From: an uncultured Eubacteriales bacterium
GTDB taxonomy: Bacteria > Bacillota > Clostridia > Peptostreptococcales > Anaerovoracaceae
Reading direction: 5' to 3'
DNA: 25,727 bases
NCBI GenBank assembly: GCA_900547295.1
Contig: URGK01000035.1
Coordinates: 1 to 25,727, forward strand
Shown here: one piece after another, positions 7,828 to 14,950 of the stretch
How the letters are laid out: every line of letters starts with the position of its first letter
Numbering within the stretch: the stretch's first letter is position 1
Translations under genes and position numbers: made by a program
Notes under the pieces: model-generated
Database searches by the model: none
Told to the model about the DNA's origin: nothing
The model's input: the letters and a program-made list of their open reading frames with translations, nothing else

Positions 7828-7857
7828 ATTATACACTTAAACGTATAACAAACTCAA
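7828..7857 (-). promoter_or_regulatory. Promoter and MerR-type operator dyad
   Basis: On the minus strand, TTGAGT (7852-7857) and TATAAT (7828-7833) are 18 bases apart. The region 7828-7849 is a near-perfect dyad, TTATAC/GTATAA half-sites around a central TTAA, filling the spacer and the -10 box. Operators inside the -35/-10 spacer are characteristic of MerR-family control, so autoregulation is likely. A small hairpin TTTATC/GATAAA (7871-7888) lies upstream, unassigned. Confidence 0.6.
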
Positions 7858-7933
7858 TATATAAAGCAGGTTTATCTTTTCGGATAAAACGGCGAATATG
7901 TAAAGTAGCTTTGGGTTATATAAACTTTAACTG

Positions 7934-7962
7934 TTGAAGTCAATCAGACTTTAGGTTGTAAA
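7934..7962 (+). promoter_or_regulatory. Candidate promoter of the NCS1 permease gene
   Basis: TTGAAG (7934-7939) and TGTAAA (7957-7962) lie 17 bases apart, 48 bases before the permease start. The -10 is poor, so an activator may be needed. No purine riboswitch-like fold was recognised in this leader. Confidence 0.35.
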
Positions 7963-8010
7963 ATGATTATGCAATTTATTGATTCAAGTTTAAAAAGGAG
8001 GAATTTGTAG

Positions 8011-9582
8011 ATGAGTACTATCACACAAATCGAAAAAAACGGTCTGTTTGAATTATCTCAGGAAGCAAGAGAAGAACTTTCAACCTCGAAATATTTCAAT
8101 GACGACCTCGCTCCATCATCGGTTGCCGAGAGAACATGGACTACATACACCATAACAATGTTATGGGTTGGAATGTCAATATGTATTCCGTCTCTGGCGT
8201 TGGCTTCAGGGCTTATAACGATGGGCGTATCCCCTTGGCTGTCGGTATTTAATGTAGCGCTGGGAAACCTTATCGTTTTAATACCTATTCAGCTTAACTC
8301 AACTATCGGTACCAAATACGGCATACCGTTTCCGCTGTTCGCAAGGCTGACCTTCGGAATGAAGGGAGCGCACCTTCCTGCGCTGCTGAGGGCATTTACG
8401 GCTATGGGCTGGTGTTCTGTACAGTCGTGGGTAGGCGGTGGCGCTTTTGCAGCGATTATCGGTTGCTTTGCGCCTAAATTCTTAGATGCGAACTGGACTA
8501 TCGGACTTCCGTCATGGGGCGGAATACAGACTGCTTCCGCAGGAACTTTCGTTGGATTTATTCTGTTTATGGCTCTTACTGCATGGGTTGCATACAACGG
8601 TCTTGAAAACATTAAATGGGTTCAGAACATTGGAGGTCCTATACTTATTGCAGTAATGATCGGCCTTCTTCTGTGGTCTTATTCTTATGCGCACGGTGCA
8701 TCCGGCATAGGTTTCTGGGAAGTAATGAAGCAGCCAAACGATATGACTCTTATTAATGAGAAAGGTGGCTGGGCATTTGTATACCTGACAGGTCTGATGG
8801 GCAATATAGCTTTCTGGGCTACGATTGCGCTTAATATTCCTGACTTCTCAAGATATGCAAAGAGCAACGGTTCACAGTTCTGGGGACAGATGATTGGTAT
8901 GCCTGTTCCGATGGCGTTCTGTGCGTTTGTAGGCGCATATTTCGCACAGGCAACCAAACTTGTTGACGGCACTGCATCCTTTGACCCGACTACAGTATTC
9001 TACTATCTTGACAACAAGGTGGTTATATTCATATCGGCGATCGGCGTAGTTATGGCAACAATCACAACCTGCTGTGCCGCTAACGTTGTAGCTCCGGCAA
9101 ACGGACTTTCAAATGTATACCCTAGGAAGATAAGCTACAGAGGCGGCGTTATTATCACCTGCCTGATGGCATTCTTCATTCTGCAGGCATGGTGGATATA
9201 CGGTTCGGGTTCGGCATACTTCACATGGATGAATGCGTACGGTACCATACTGTCACCGGTAGCTGCTATCCTTGTGGCTGACTACTGGATAGTTAAGAAG
9301 CAGAGAATCGATATTAAGGCTCTGTTTGTCGGCGACGGCAGATACGCTTACAGCAACGGTATCAACTGGGCTGCGGTAATTTCGTGGTTCGTAGCGTTCA
9401 TACTTCCGCTGATGCTGTACTTTGGAGTTGACAATGCATTCTTCACAGCTATCAACTCAATCAACTACATATGGTCATTCGTAGTAGGCTTCGTAGTTTA
9501 TATGCTTCTGATGAAGACCGGTCTTGCAGGCAGATCGCATGTAACTGAAGAAGAATATGCGGCAATGACTAAAATCGAATAA
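8011..9582 (+). CDS. NCS1-family permease (cytosine/purine, uracil, hydantoin or allantoin type)
   Basis: The 523-residue polytopic protein, about 12 membrane helices, belongs to the nucleobase:cation symporter-1 family. Diagnostic stretches are SSVAERTWTTYT at the N-terminus, GMKGAHLPALLRAFTAMGW, then QSWVGGGAF with the tryptophan that stacks on substrate in Mhp1-like members, NIPDFSRYAK, and ANVVAPANGLSNVYPRKIS. Length is in the normal range. AAGGAGG at 7996-8002 supports the ATG at 8011. Substrate cannot be read from sequence: cytosine, uracil, allantoin or hydantoin are all possible, and no nucleobase catabolic gene is adjacent. The divergent MerR-type gene may control it. A strong terminator follows at 9731. 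Confidence 0.85.
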   Translation: MSTITQIEKNGLFELSQEAREELSTSKYFNDDLAPSSVAERTWTTYTITMLWVGMSICIPSLALASGLITMGVSPWLSVFNVALGNLIVLIPIQLNSTIGTKYGIPFPLFARLTFGMKGAHLPALLRAFTAMGWCSVQSWVGGGAFAAIIGCFAPKFLDANWTIGLPSWGGIQTASAGTFVGFILFMALTAWVAYNGLENIKWVQNIGGPILIAVMIGLLLWSYSYAHGASGIGFWEVMKQPNDMTLINEKGGWAFVYLTGLMGNIAFWATIALNIPDFSRYAKSNGSQFWGQMIGMPVPMAFCAFVGAYFAQATKLVDGTASFDPTTVFYYLDNKVVIFISAIGVVMATITTCCAANVVAPANGLSNVYPRKISYRGGVIITCLMAFFILQAWWIYGSGSAYFTWMNAYGTILSPVAAILVADYWIVKKQRIDIKALFVGDGRYAYSNGINWAAVISWFVAFILPLMLYFGVDNAFFTAINSINYIWSFVVGFVVYMLLMKTGLAGRSHVTEEEYAAMTKIE

Positions 9583-9730
9583 AATGTAAAGTATAGTTTG
9601 TATTTTTAAAAAATATGTTGTTGCAGTCAATATAGCTTAATGGCATATACTAAAAGTATAAATTATAACAACTTGTTTAAAGCTTGTGAATAAGTAGACT
9701 GAAAAATATACAAAGACTTAAACAGCAAAG

Positions 9731-9760
9731 ATACTCTCCAAGGCCCGGAGAGTATTTTTG
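9731..9760 (+). terminator. Rho-independent terminator
   Basis: A perfect 9-bp stem, ATACTCTCC (9731-9739) and GGAGAGTAT (9747-9755), with a 7-base loop, is followed by TTTTTG. It ends the permease transcript. The preceding 9583-9730 is AT-rich and shows nothing else I can assign. Confidence 0.9.
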
Positions 9761-9775
9761 TTTGCAGCGGTATGC

Positions 9776-10519
9776 TTAATATGTGTAATTAAAACAGAAT
9801 TCACCCTCTGTTGTTTCTTTGAGCTTTTCTATCTTCACATAATAGGTTCCTTTGTCGAGTTCTTTCTCTACTGACGATGACATAGTGTACTCTTCTTTAT
9901 TCGATGCATCGGGTGAGCTTTCAAGCAAAGCCTTGTCTCCTGCATCATAAGCAGTCATCTTTGACGGCATGGAGCTGCAGCACCAGAAGTCAAACAGCAC
10001 CTGCTTTTTCTCCGGTAAGGTGAATTTGTACCATGTCAGGTTTTCTGACTTCGTGAATATATTGCCCAGCCCGCCGTTGTTTTCTACATTTAGGGCCTTG
10101 GACTTTTCGGTATGCAGGGCAGGCTCATATTTCTTCTGGTATTCCGTATAGGTGCCGTTTTTCATCATTGATATGCGTATCCGGTATGTGCCGGGGTCAA
10201 GTATTTTACTCAGTGATGCGCATGTATCGTCTACAGGCGATTTGGCGAGCTTGTGCCATTTGCCGTCTTTTTTTTCTTCAAGTACAAACTTATTTATCAG
10301 AAGTGCGCCAGGCTCTGTATAAATGCTTACAGTGCCACGGCGCTCCATATCAACGGGAACAATCAGGTTTTCATAGGGCAGACCGGTTTTGACATAGCCG
10401 GCATAGGAGTTTTCAAGGTCTATAAGTTTTGCCCTGCCAAAACACAGGAATACTGTGACTGCCGCGCATATGATAAGAATTGCGATTACTGCTTTTTTCT
10501 TTGCGGATATATTTCTCAT
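9776..10519 (-). CDS. Membrane-anchored protein with two beta-rich (PPC-like) domains
   Basis: This 247-residue protein has one N-terminal membrane segment (AVIAILIICAAVTVFLCF, about residues 10-27) with lysines before it, predicting an extracytoplasmic body. The body reads as two beta-sandwich repeats, about 30-125 and 130-247. Each ends in a similar strand motif (LDPGTYRIRI and LDKGTYYVKI), and the second opens with WYKFTLPEKKQVLFDF. This pattern resembles pre-peptidase C-terminal domains, but the match is by eye. AGGAGG precedes the ATG. It is divergent from the LytTR gene and shares an intergenic region with LytTR-like repeats, so it is likely part of that regulon. No catalytic residues are evident. 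Confidence 0.65.
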   Translation of the reverse strand: MRNISAKKKAVIAILIICAAVTVFLCFGRAKLIDLENSYAGYVKTGLPYENLIVPVDMERRGTVSIYTEPGALLINKFVLEEKKDGKWHKLAKSPVDDTCASLSKILDPGTYRIRISMMKNGTYTEYQKKYEPALHTEKSKALNVENNGGLGNIFTKSENLTWYKFTLPEKKQVLFDFWCCSSMPSKMTAYDAGDKALLESSPDASNKEEYTMSSSVEKELDKGTYYVKIEKLKETTEGEFCFNYTY

Positions 10520-10542
10520 TGCGTATTTCCTCCTCAGGATTA

Positions 10543-10571
10543 AGTATAGATACGGCGTAAGCGAAATGCAA
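10543..10571 (-). promoter_or_regulatory. Promoter of the anchored beta-domain protein
   Basis: Reading the minus strand, TTGCAT (10566-10571) and TATACT (10543-10548) are separated by 17 bases, 24 bases upstream of the start codon. The LytTR-type repeats begin 26 bases further upstream. Confidence 0.6.
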
Positions 10572-10596
10572 GCCTGATATTTGGCATTAATATATT

Positions 10597-10627
10597 TACC
10601 ACTTGCAGCCGTATTCCTACCACTTGC
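10597..10627. promoter_or_regulatory. Direct-repeat operator, probable LytTR binding site
   Basis: TACCACTTGC occurs at 10597-10606 and again at 10618-10627, exactly 21 bases apart (two helical turns), the arrangement used by LytTR proteins. A third, inverted half-site, TACCACT on the minus strand, overlaps the -10 box of the LytTR promoter (10655-10661). The repeats sit 11 bases upstream of that promoter's -35 box. Confidence 0.65.
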
Positions 10628-10637
10628 GGATAAGCTG

Positions 10638-10665
10638 TTTACAGGTAGTTTGTGAGTGGTATAAT
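10638..10665 (+). promoter_or_regulatory. Promoter of the LytTR-LiaF-like operon
   Basis: TTTACA (10638-10643) and a perfect TATAAT (10660-10665) are 16 bases apart, 30 bases before the GTG start of the LytTR gene. Confidence 0.7.
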
Positions 10666-10694
10666 GGGGCTATCAGATAACAGGAGGAGATGCG

Positions 10695-11144
10695 GTGAAG
10701 ATACGAATAGAAACAGATACAGATATCGAAGAAGAAATCGTAATAAAATGCAGACAGCTTACTCCTGAAATAATAAGGCTTCAGCAGATGCTTACAGAGG
10801 CTGCAGGAAGCAGCAGGCAGCTGGCGCTTTTCAGAGGCGATACGGAGTATTACATAGAAACGGCAGATATACTTTTCTTTGAAACAGAGGGCACCTCCGT
10901 TATGGCGCATACCGCTGCGGATGTATATGAAACAAGGCTCCGGCTGTATGAGCTTGAGGAGCTGCTTCCAGCATCGTTTATGAGAATATCCAAATCGTCT
11001 ATTGTGAATACGGACAGAATATATTCGATTAACAGAAATCTGACGGCATCAAGCGCGGTGGAGTTTCAGGGCACGCACAAGCAGGTATATGTATCAAGAG
11101 GTTATTACAAGGCATTAAAAGAAAAACTTGAGGAAATGAGGTAG
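10695..11144 (+). CDS. LytTR-family DNA-binding regulator
   Basis: The 149-residue protein has a short N-terminal segment (about 45 residues) and a LytTR DNA-binding domain covering about residues 48-147. Typical features are YIETADILFFETEG, the stretch MRISKSSIVNTDRI, and a C-terminal VSRGYYKALKEKL. There is no receiver domain, so it is a stand-alone regulator rather than a two-component response regulator. The start is GTG at 10695, placed by AGGAGG at 10682-10687; the nearby ATG at 10690 runs into a stop after two codons. It is followed after 6 bases by a LiaF-like membrane protein, a pairing known in Firmicutes, in which the membrane partner probably modulates the regulator. Direct repeats upstream suggest autoregulation. 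Confidence 0.85.
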   Translation: MKIRIETDTDIEEEIVIKCRQLTPEIIRLQQMLTEAAGSSRQLALFRGDTEYYIETADILFFETEGTSVMAHTAADVYETRLRLYELEELLPASFMRISKSSIVNTDRIYSINRNLTASSAVEFQGTHKQVYVSRGYYKALKEKLEEMR

Positions 11145-11150
11145 ATATTT

Positions 11151-11888
11151 ATGAAGAGAAGAGGAAGATGGTTTTACGGACTGATTTTAATAGCGATAGC
11201 GCTGCTGCTCATACTGAGCCAGCTTGGCCTTATAACTGCGACTATAGGCATATGGAGCATACTTATGGGAGTTCTGGCTGCTGCAATGCTTGTTCACGGA
11301 ATTGCAGAGCGCAGCTTCTTTGAAATATTCTGCGCGCTGGGTATTGCTCTTGTCACCTTTGACGAGGTGCTGTCGCTTCCCAATATATCGGTATGGATAG
11401 TGATACTTGTGGTAATACTGCTTTCGGCAGGCTTTGAATGTATTTTTCCCAAAAGAAAAAGAACAAACCACCACAGAAACAATGATGAGAAATGGCAGCC
11501 CTATGAGGACGAAAATCAGACAGGAGAATACCAGCAGGTAAGAGAAGAAAACAGAGACGGACACATATACTGCTGCAACCGCTTCGGAGCTGCGGCCAAG
11601 TACATAAGCAGCGATGATCTCAAAGGCGCGGAACTAGAGAACTCATTCGGGGAACTTAAGGTATATTTTGATAATGCAAAGATAACAGAGACATCAATAG
11701 ATATACGGGTTAATAACAGGTTCGGCAGCATGGTGCTGTATATGCCGTCGGCATGGAATGTTATTTCGGATATAAGTGTGTTTCTTGCATCATCTGAACA
11801 CGAGAGCAGATTTACAGCCACAGACGGACCTAAGGTAAATGTAGGCGGCAGCGTAACCTGCGGTGAAGTCAAGATAATATATGTTTAA
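11151..11888 (+). CDS. LiaF-like membrane protein
   Basis: This 245-residue protein has four predicted membrane helices in its first 100 residues (about 7-25, 30-48, 53-70 and 78-97). A charged, glutamine-rich linker follows, then a soluble C-terminal domain (about 140-245) with NRFGAAAKYIS, LENSFGELKVYFDNA and NNRFGSMVLYMPSAWNV. That repeated pattern is typical of the LiaF/YvqF C-terminal beta-helix domain. LiaF proteins sense or relay cell-envelope stress. Here the partner is the LytTR protein encoded 6 bases upstream, with the ribosome site lying in the end of that gene (GAGGAAATGAGG). A terminator follows at 11907. Family is likely; the signal it senses is unknown. Confidence 0.75.
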   Translation: MKRRGRWFYGLILIAIALLLILSQLGLITATIGIWSILMGVLAAAMLVHGIAERSFFEIFCALGIALVTFDEVLSLPNISVWIVILVVILLSAGFECIFPKRKRTNHHRNNDEKWQPYEDENQTGEYQQVREENRDGHIYCCNRFGAAAKYISSDDLKGAELENSFGELKVYFDNAKITETSIDIRVNNRFGSMVLYMPSAWNVISDISVFLASSEHESRFTATDGPKVNVGGSVTCGEVKIIYV

Positions 11889-11906
11889 TTAAACCTTGCG
11901 AAGGAC

Positions 11907-11944
11907 AGACAGGACATAAAATTATGCTCTGCCTGTCTTTTTTT
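11907..11944 (+). terminator. Rho-independent terminator
   Basis: AGACAGG (11907-11913) pairs with CCTGTCT (11932-11938), with an inner ACAT/ATG pairing, followed by seven T. It ends the LytTR-LiaF-like operon. Confidence 0.85.
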
Positions 11945-11968
11945 GAAATTTTTTTGCGCCCGCAAACG

Positions 11969-11997
11969 TTGAAAAACAGGCGTTTTGCGAAAATTAT
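11969..11997 (+). promoter_or_regulatory. clpB promoter
   Basis: TTGAAA (11969-11974) and AATTAT (11992-11997) are 17 bases apart, so the transcript would start inside the CIRCE element. This is the classic HrcA arrangement. A second possible promoter lies downstream, TTTACT (12031-12036) and TATTAT (12054-12059), 17 bases apart. Confidence 0.6.
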
Positions 11998-12023
11998 TAG
12001 CACTCTTTGGCGGTGAGTGCTAA
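11997..12023. promoter_or_regulatory. CIRCE element (HrcA operator)
   Basis: TTAGCACTC (11997-12005), nine bases, then GAGTGCTAA (12015-12023): a perfect match to the CIRCE consensus. It predicts HrcA repression of clpB and release on heat stress. No CtsR heptad repeat was seen nearby. Confidence 0.95.
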
Positions 12024-12110
12024 AAAAGTGTTTACTTTTTGCTTCAATAGGTATATTATATAAATATAGAGATTGGCTAAAACAGATATATTGATTATGG
12101 GGGTAAATAT

Positions 12111-14702
12111 ATGAACATAGAAAAATTCACACAGAATGCGCAGCAGGCCATAATGGACTGCCAGAATATCGCAATATCAGAGGGTCATCAGATGCTTGAC
12201 GGAGAGCATCTGCATCTGGCTCTTTTGCAGCAGACAGACGGACTTATTCCGAAGTTGCTTAAATTTATGGAGGTAGACCCGCATCTTATCATTGCGGACC
12301 TTGAGGAGGAGATGGAGAAGCTGCCTAAGGTTTCAGGCGGCGGAGACAACATATATTCCTCCCGCAGACTTTCCACGATACTTATGAATGCGGAGAAAAA
12401 CGCAGAGAGTTTCAAGGACGAGTATGTAAGCGTTGAGCATATATACCTTGCTCTGCTTGACGAGAAGGGCACTCCGTCTGCAAAGATATTTGCCAAATAT
12501 CACATAGACAGAAACAAATTCCTCGAAGCGCTGTCAAAGGTCAGAGGCAATCAGAGAGTAACCAGCCAGAACCCTGAGGACAATTACGATGCCCTTAACA
12601 AATACGGCAGAGATCTGGTTGAAATGGCAAGAGAGGGCAAGCTGGACCCTGTAATCGGCAGGGACAGTGAAATCCGTCACGCCATACAGATACTTTCAAG
12701 AAGAACCAAAAACAACCCTGTACTCATAGGTGAGCCGGGTGTCGGCAAGACCGCAGTAGTAGAGGGACTGGCGCAGAGAATATTAAACGGCGACGTGCCT
12801 GAGGGCCTTAAGGATAAGACTATATACGCTCTTGATATGGGCTCCCTTATAGCCGGAGCCAAGTTCAGAGGCGAGTTTGAAGAAAGACTCAAGGCCGTAC
12901 TTAACGAAATCGAAAAATCAGAGGGCAGAATTATTCTGTTCATAGATGAGATACACAATATCGTTGGAGCAGGCAGGACAGAAGGCTCAATGGACGCAGG
13001 CAACCTGCTCAAGCCTAAACTTGCAAGAGGCGAGCTGCACTGCATAGGTGCAACTACTCTTGATGAGTATCGTAAATACATCGAAAAGGACGCGGCTCTT
13101 GAAAGAAGATTTCAGAAAGTGCTGGTTGACCAGCCTACAGTTGAGGATACCATCTCGATACTCAGAGGCCTCAAGGAACGTTTTGAAATCCATCACGGCG
13201 TCAGAATTACAGACAATGCGCTGATTGCGTGCGCTACGCTTTCGGACAGATATATTTCAGACAGATTTCTGCCGGACAAGGCCATAGACCTTATGGACGA
13301 GGCGGCATCAAAAATCAGAACGGAAATAGACTCAATGCCGGCGGAGCTTGACGAGATATCAAGAAAAATAATGCAGCTTGAAATAGAGAAGCAGGCTCTT
13401 GGCAAAGAGGATGACAAGGGATCTAAAGCAAGACTTGAAGCCATCGAAAAGGAGCTTTCCGCTCTCAAGGAAGAAGAGCTTTCCATGAGAACCCAGTGGG
13501 AAAACGAAAAGAAAGCAATTACAGAGGTTAAGAGCACCAAACAGCAGATTGAAGAGGTTAAGCATCAGATTGAAGATGCCGAAAGAGCATATGACCTTGA
13601 AAAGCTGGCGCAGCTTAAATACGGCGCGCTTCCTAACCTCGAAAAGAAGCTTGAGGAAGAAAAAGACCTTGCAGGCAGAGGAGATGAAAACAGACTGCTC
13701 AAAGAGGAGGTTACAGAGGAGGAAATCGCAGAGGTTGTATCCGCATGGACAGGCATACCGGTATCAAAGCTGGTTGAATCCGAAAGAGAAAAGCTGCTTA
13801 AACTCCCTGAGATACTGCACAGGAGAGTAATCGGTCAGGACGAGGGTATTCAGGCCGTTTCAGAGGCTATATTAAGAGCAAGAGCAGGCCTCAAGGACGA
13901 AAACAGACCTATCGGTTCATTCATATTCCTCGGACCTACAGGCGTAGGTAAGACAGAGCTTGCAAAGGCGCTGTCGGAAGCCCTGTTTGACTCCGAAAAC
14001 AACATGATAAGAATAGATATGTCCGAGTACATGGAAAAACACTCGGTATCAAGACTTGTCGGAGCGCCTCCGGGATATGTGGGATATGACGAGGGCGGTC
14101 AGCTTACAGAGGCTGTAAGAAGAAAACCGTACAGCGTTGTACTGTTTGATGAAATCGAAAAGGCTCACCCTGATGTGTTCAACATACTGCTGCAGCTCCT
14201 TGATGACGGCAGACTTACAGACAATCAGGGCAGGACGGTAGACTTCAAGAATACAATAGTTATAATGACATCGAATATAGGCAGTATGAGTCTGATTGAG
14301 AATATCAGAGCTGACGGCACTATTGACGAGACAGTTAAAGAGCAGGTCAAAAACGAAATGAAGAACTACTTCAGACCTGAATTCCTTAACAGAATTGATG
14401 ATATAGTTGTATTCAGTCCTCTTACAGAGGCGCAGGTGGGACAGATTATATCGCTTTCACTCAAGAGCCTTGAAAAACGTCTTGCAGACAGAGATATAAG
14501 TCTTGTACTTTCCGATGAGGGCAGAGACTTTATTGCCAAAGAGGCTTATGACCCTAACTACGGCGCTAGACCTGTAAACAGATATATTCAGAAATATATT
14601 GAAACCGAGCTGGCAGCCAAGATAATCAGGGGCGATATCGTCGACGGCAATACAGTAACCATTACTGCAAATGCGGATGGTCTCGACTTTGAAGTGAAAT
14701 AA
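12111..14702 (+). CDS. clpB: ClpB disaggregase
   Basis: This 863-residue protein is a full-length Hsp100 ATPase that, with DnaK, pulls proteins out of aggregates in the cytoplasm. It has the N-terminal Clp repeats (residues 1-145; FTQNAQQAI, LDGEHLHLAL). The first AAA+ module has Walker A GEPGVGKT at 207-214 and Walker B near 277-281 (LFIDEIH). The long coiled-coil middle domain covers about 410-530 and marks it as ClpB rather than ClpC. The second AAA+ module has GPTGVGKT at 608-615 and LFDEIEKAHPDV near 677. GGGGGT lies upstream of ATG 12111. Control by HrcA through the CIRCE element is predicted. It is monocistronic, ending in the terminator at 14718. Nothing in the sequence looks defective. 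Confidence 0.97.
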   Translation: MNIEKFTQNAQQAIMDCQNIAISEGHQMLDGEHLHLALLQQTDGLIPKLLKFMEVDPHLIIADLEEEMEKLPKVSGGGDNIYSSRRLSTILMNAEKNAESFKDEYVSVEHIYLALLDEKGTPSAKIFAKYHIDRNKFLEALSKVRGNQRVTSQNPEDNYDALNKYGRDLVEMAREGKLDPVIGRDSEIRHAIQILSRRTKNNPVLIGEPGVGKTAVVEGLAQRILNGDVPEGLKDKTIYALDMGSLIAGAKFRGEFEERLKAVLNEIEKSEGRIILFIDEIHNIVGAGRTEGSMDAGNLLKPKLARGELHCIGATTLDEYRKYIEKDAALERRFQKVLVDQPTVEDTISILRGLKERFEIHHGVRITDNALIACATLSDRYISDRFLPDKAIDLMDEAASKIRTEIDSMPAELDEISRKIMQLEIEKQALGKEDDKGSKARLEAIEKELSALKEEELSMRTQWENEKKAITEVKSTKQQIEEVKHQIEDAERAYDLEKLAQLKYGALPNLEKKLEEEKDLAGRGDENRLLKEEVTEEEIAEVVSAWTGIPVSKLVESEREKLLKLPEILHRRVIGQDEGIQAVSEAILRARAGLKDENRPIGSFIFLGPTGVGKTELAKALSEALFDSENNMIRIDMSEYMEKHSVSRLVGAPPGYVGYDEGGQLTEAVRRKPYSVVLFDEIEKAHPDVFNILLQLLDDGRLTDNQGRTVDFKNTIVIMTSNIGSMSLIENIRADGTIDETVKEQVKNEMKNYFRPEFLNRIDDIVVFSPLTEAQVGQIISLSLKSLEKRLADRDISLVLSDEGRDFIAKEAYDPNYGARPVNRYIQKYIETELAAKIIRGDIVDGNTVTITANADGLDFEVK

Positions 14703-14717
14703 AGGGTATATATAAAT

Positions 14718-14752
14718 ACGGGACAGGCAATACAGCCTCTCCCGTGTTTTTT
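14718..14752 (+). terminator. clpB terminator
   Basis: ACGGGA (14718-14723) pairs with TCCCGT (14740-14745), with an inner AGGC/GCCT pairing, followed by six T at 14747-14752. Confidence 0.85.
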
Positions 14753-14842
14753 AATGTCGCTTTAGCAGAGGCTCCGAGCACAGAGTGCAAGGAACAATAA
14801 TCCATCGGATATGCCGGTGCTGCTTTAGCTATAAGTAAAAAA

Positions 14843-14949
14843 CCTCCTGTATTACAATGAATGTGGTTCCCCAACCGCATTATGTAACAAGGAGGTAGTC
14901 TATGAAAGACACTGATAGTTTAGCACATACAGCTTGGAATTGTAAATGT
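14843..14949 (+). mobile_element. Truncated IS200-type element: left-end hairpin plus start of tnpA
   Basis: Bases 14843-14895 form a long imperfect palindrome from CCTCC to GGAGG, with GGTT-CCCC-AACC at its tip. This is the kind of left-end hairpin found upstream of IS200 transposases, where it also masks the ribosome site. The GGAGG on the right arm is the ribosome site of the following transposase start. The element is cut after about 15 transposase codons, beside the stop of the GH18 gene. No right end was found. GCTTTAGC occurs at 14759-14766 and 14822-14829; its meaning is unknown. Confidence 0.75.
14902..14949 (+). pseudogene. IS200-family transposase tnpA, N-terminal remnant
   Basis: From ATG 14902 the reading is MKDTDSLAHTAWNCK, matching the start of IS200-type Y1 transposases, whose sequence normally continues with a YHIVFAPKYRR-like stretch. 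Here the reading continues as unrelated residues and stops at 14980-14982, antisense to the end of the GH18 gene. The HUH and tyrosine catalytic motifs are absent, so it is inactive. Confidence 0.75.
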
Positions 14950-14950
14950 C

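Noticed and set aside
7858..8010. Purine or other riboswitch upstream of the NCS1 permease
   Set aside because: Only a small TTTATC/GATAAA hairpin is present; no conserved aptamer core could be recognised.
11889..12110. CtsR operator upstream of clpB
   Set aside because: No tandem GGTCAAA-type heptads were seen; the CIRCE element explains the regulation.
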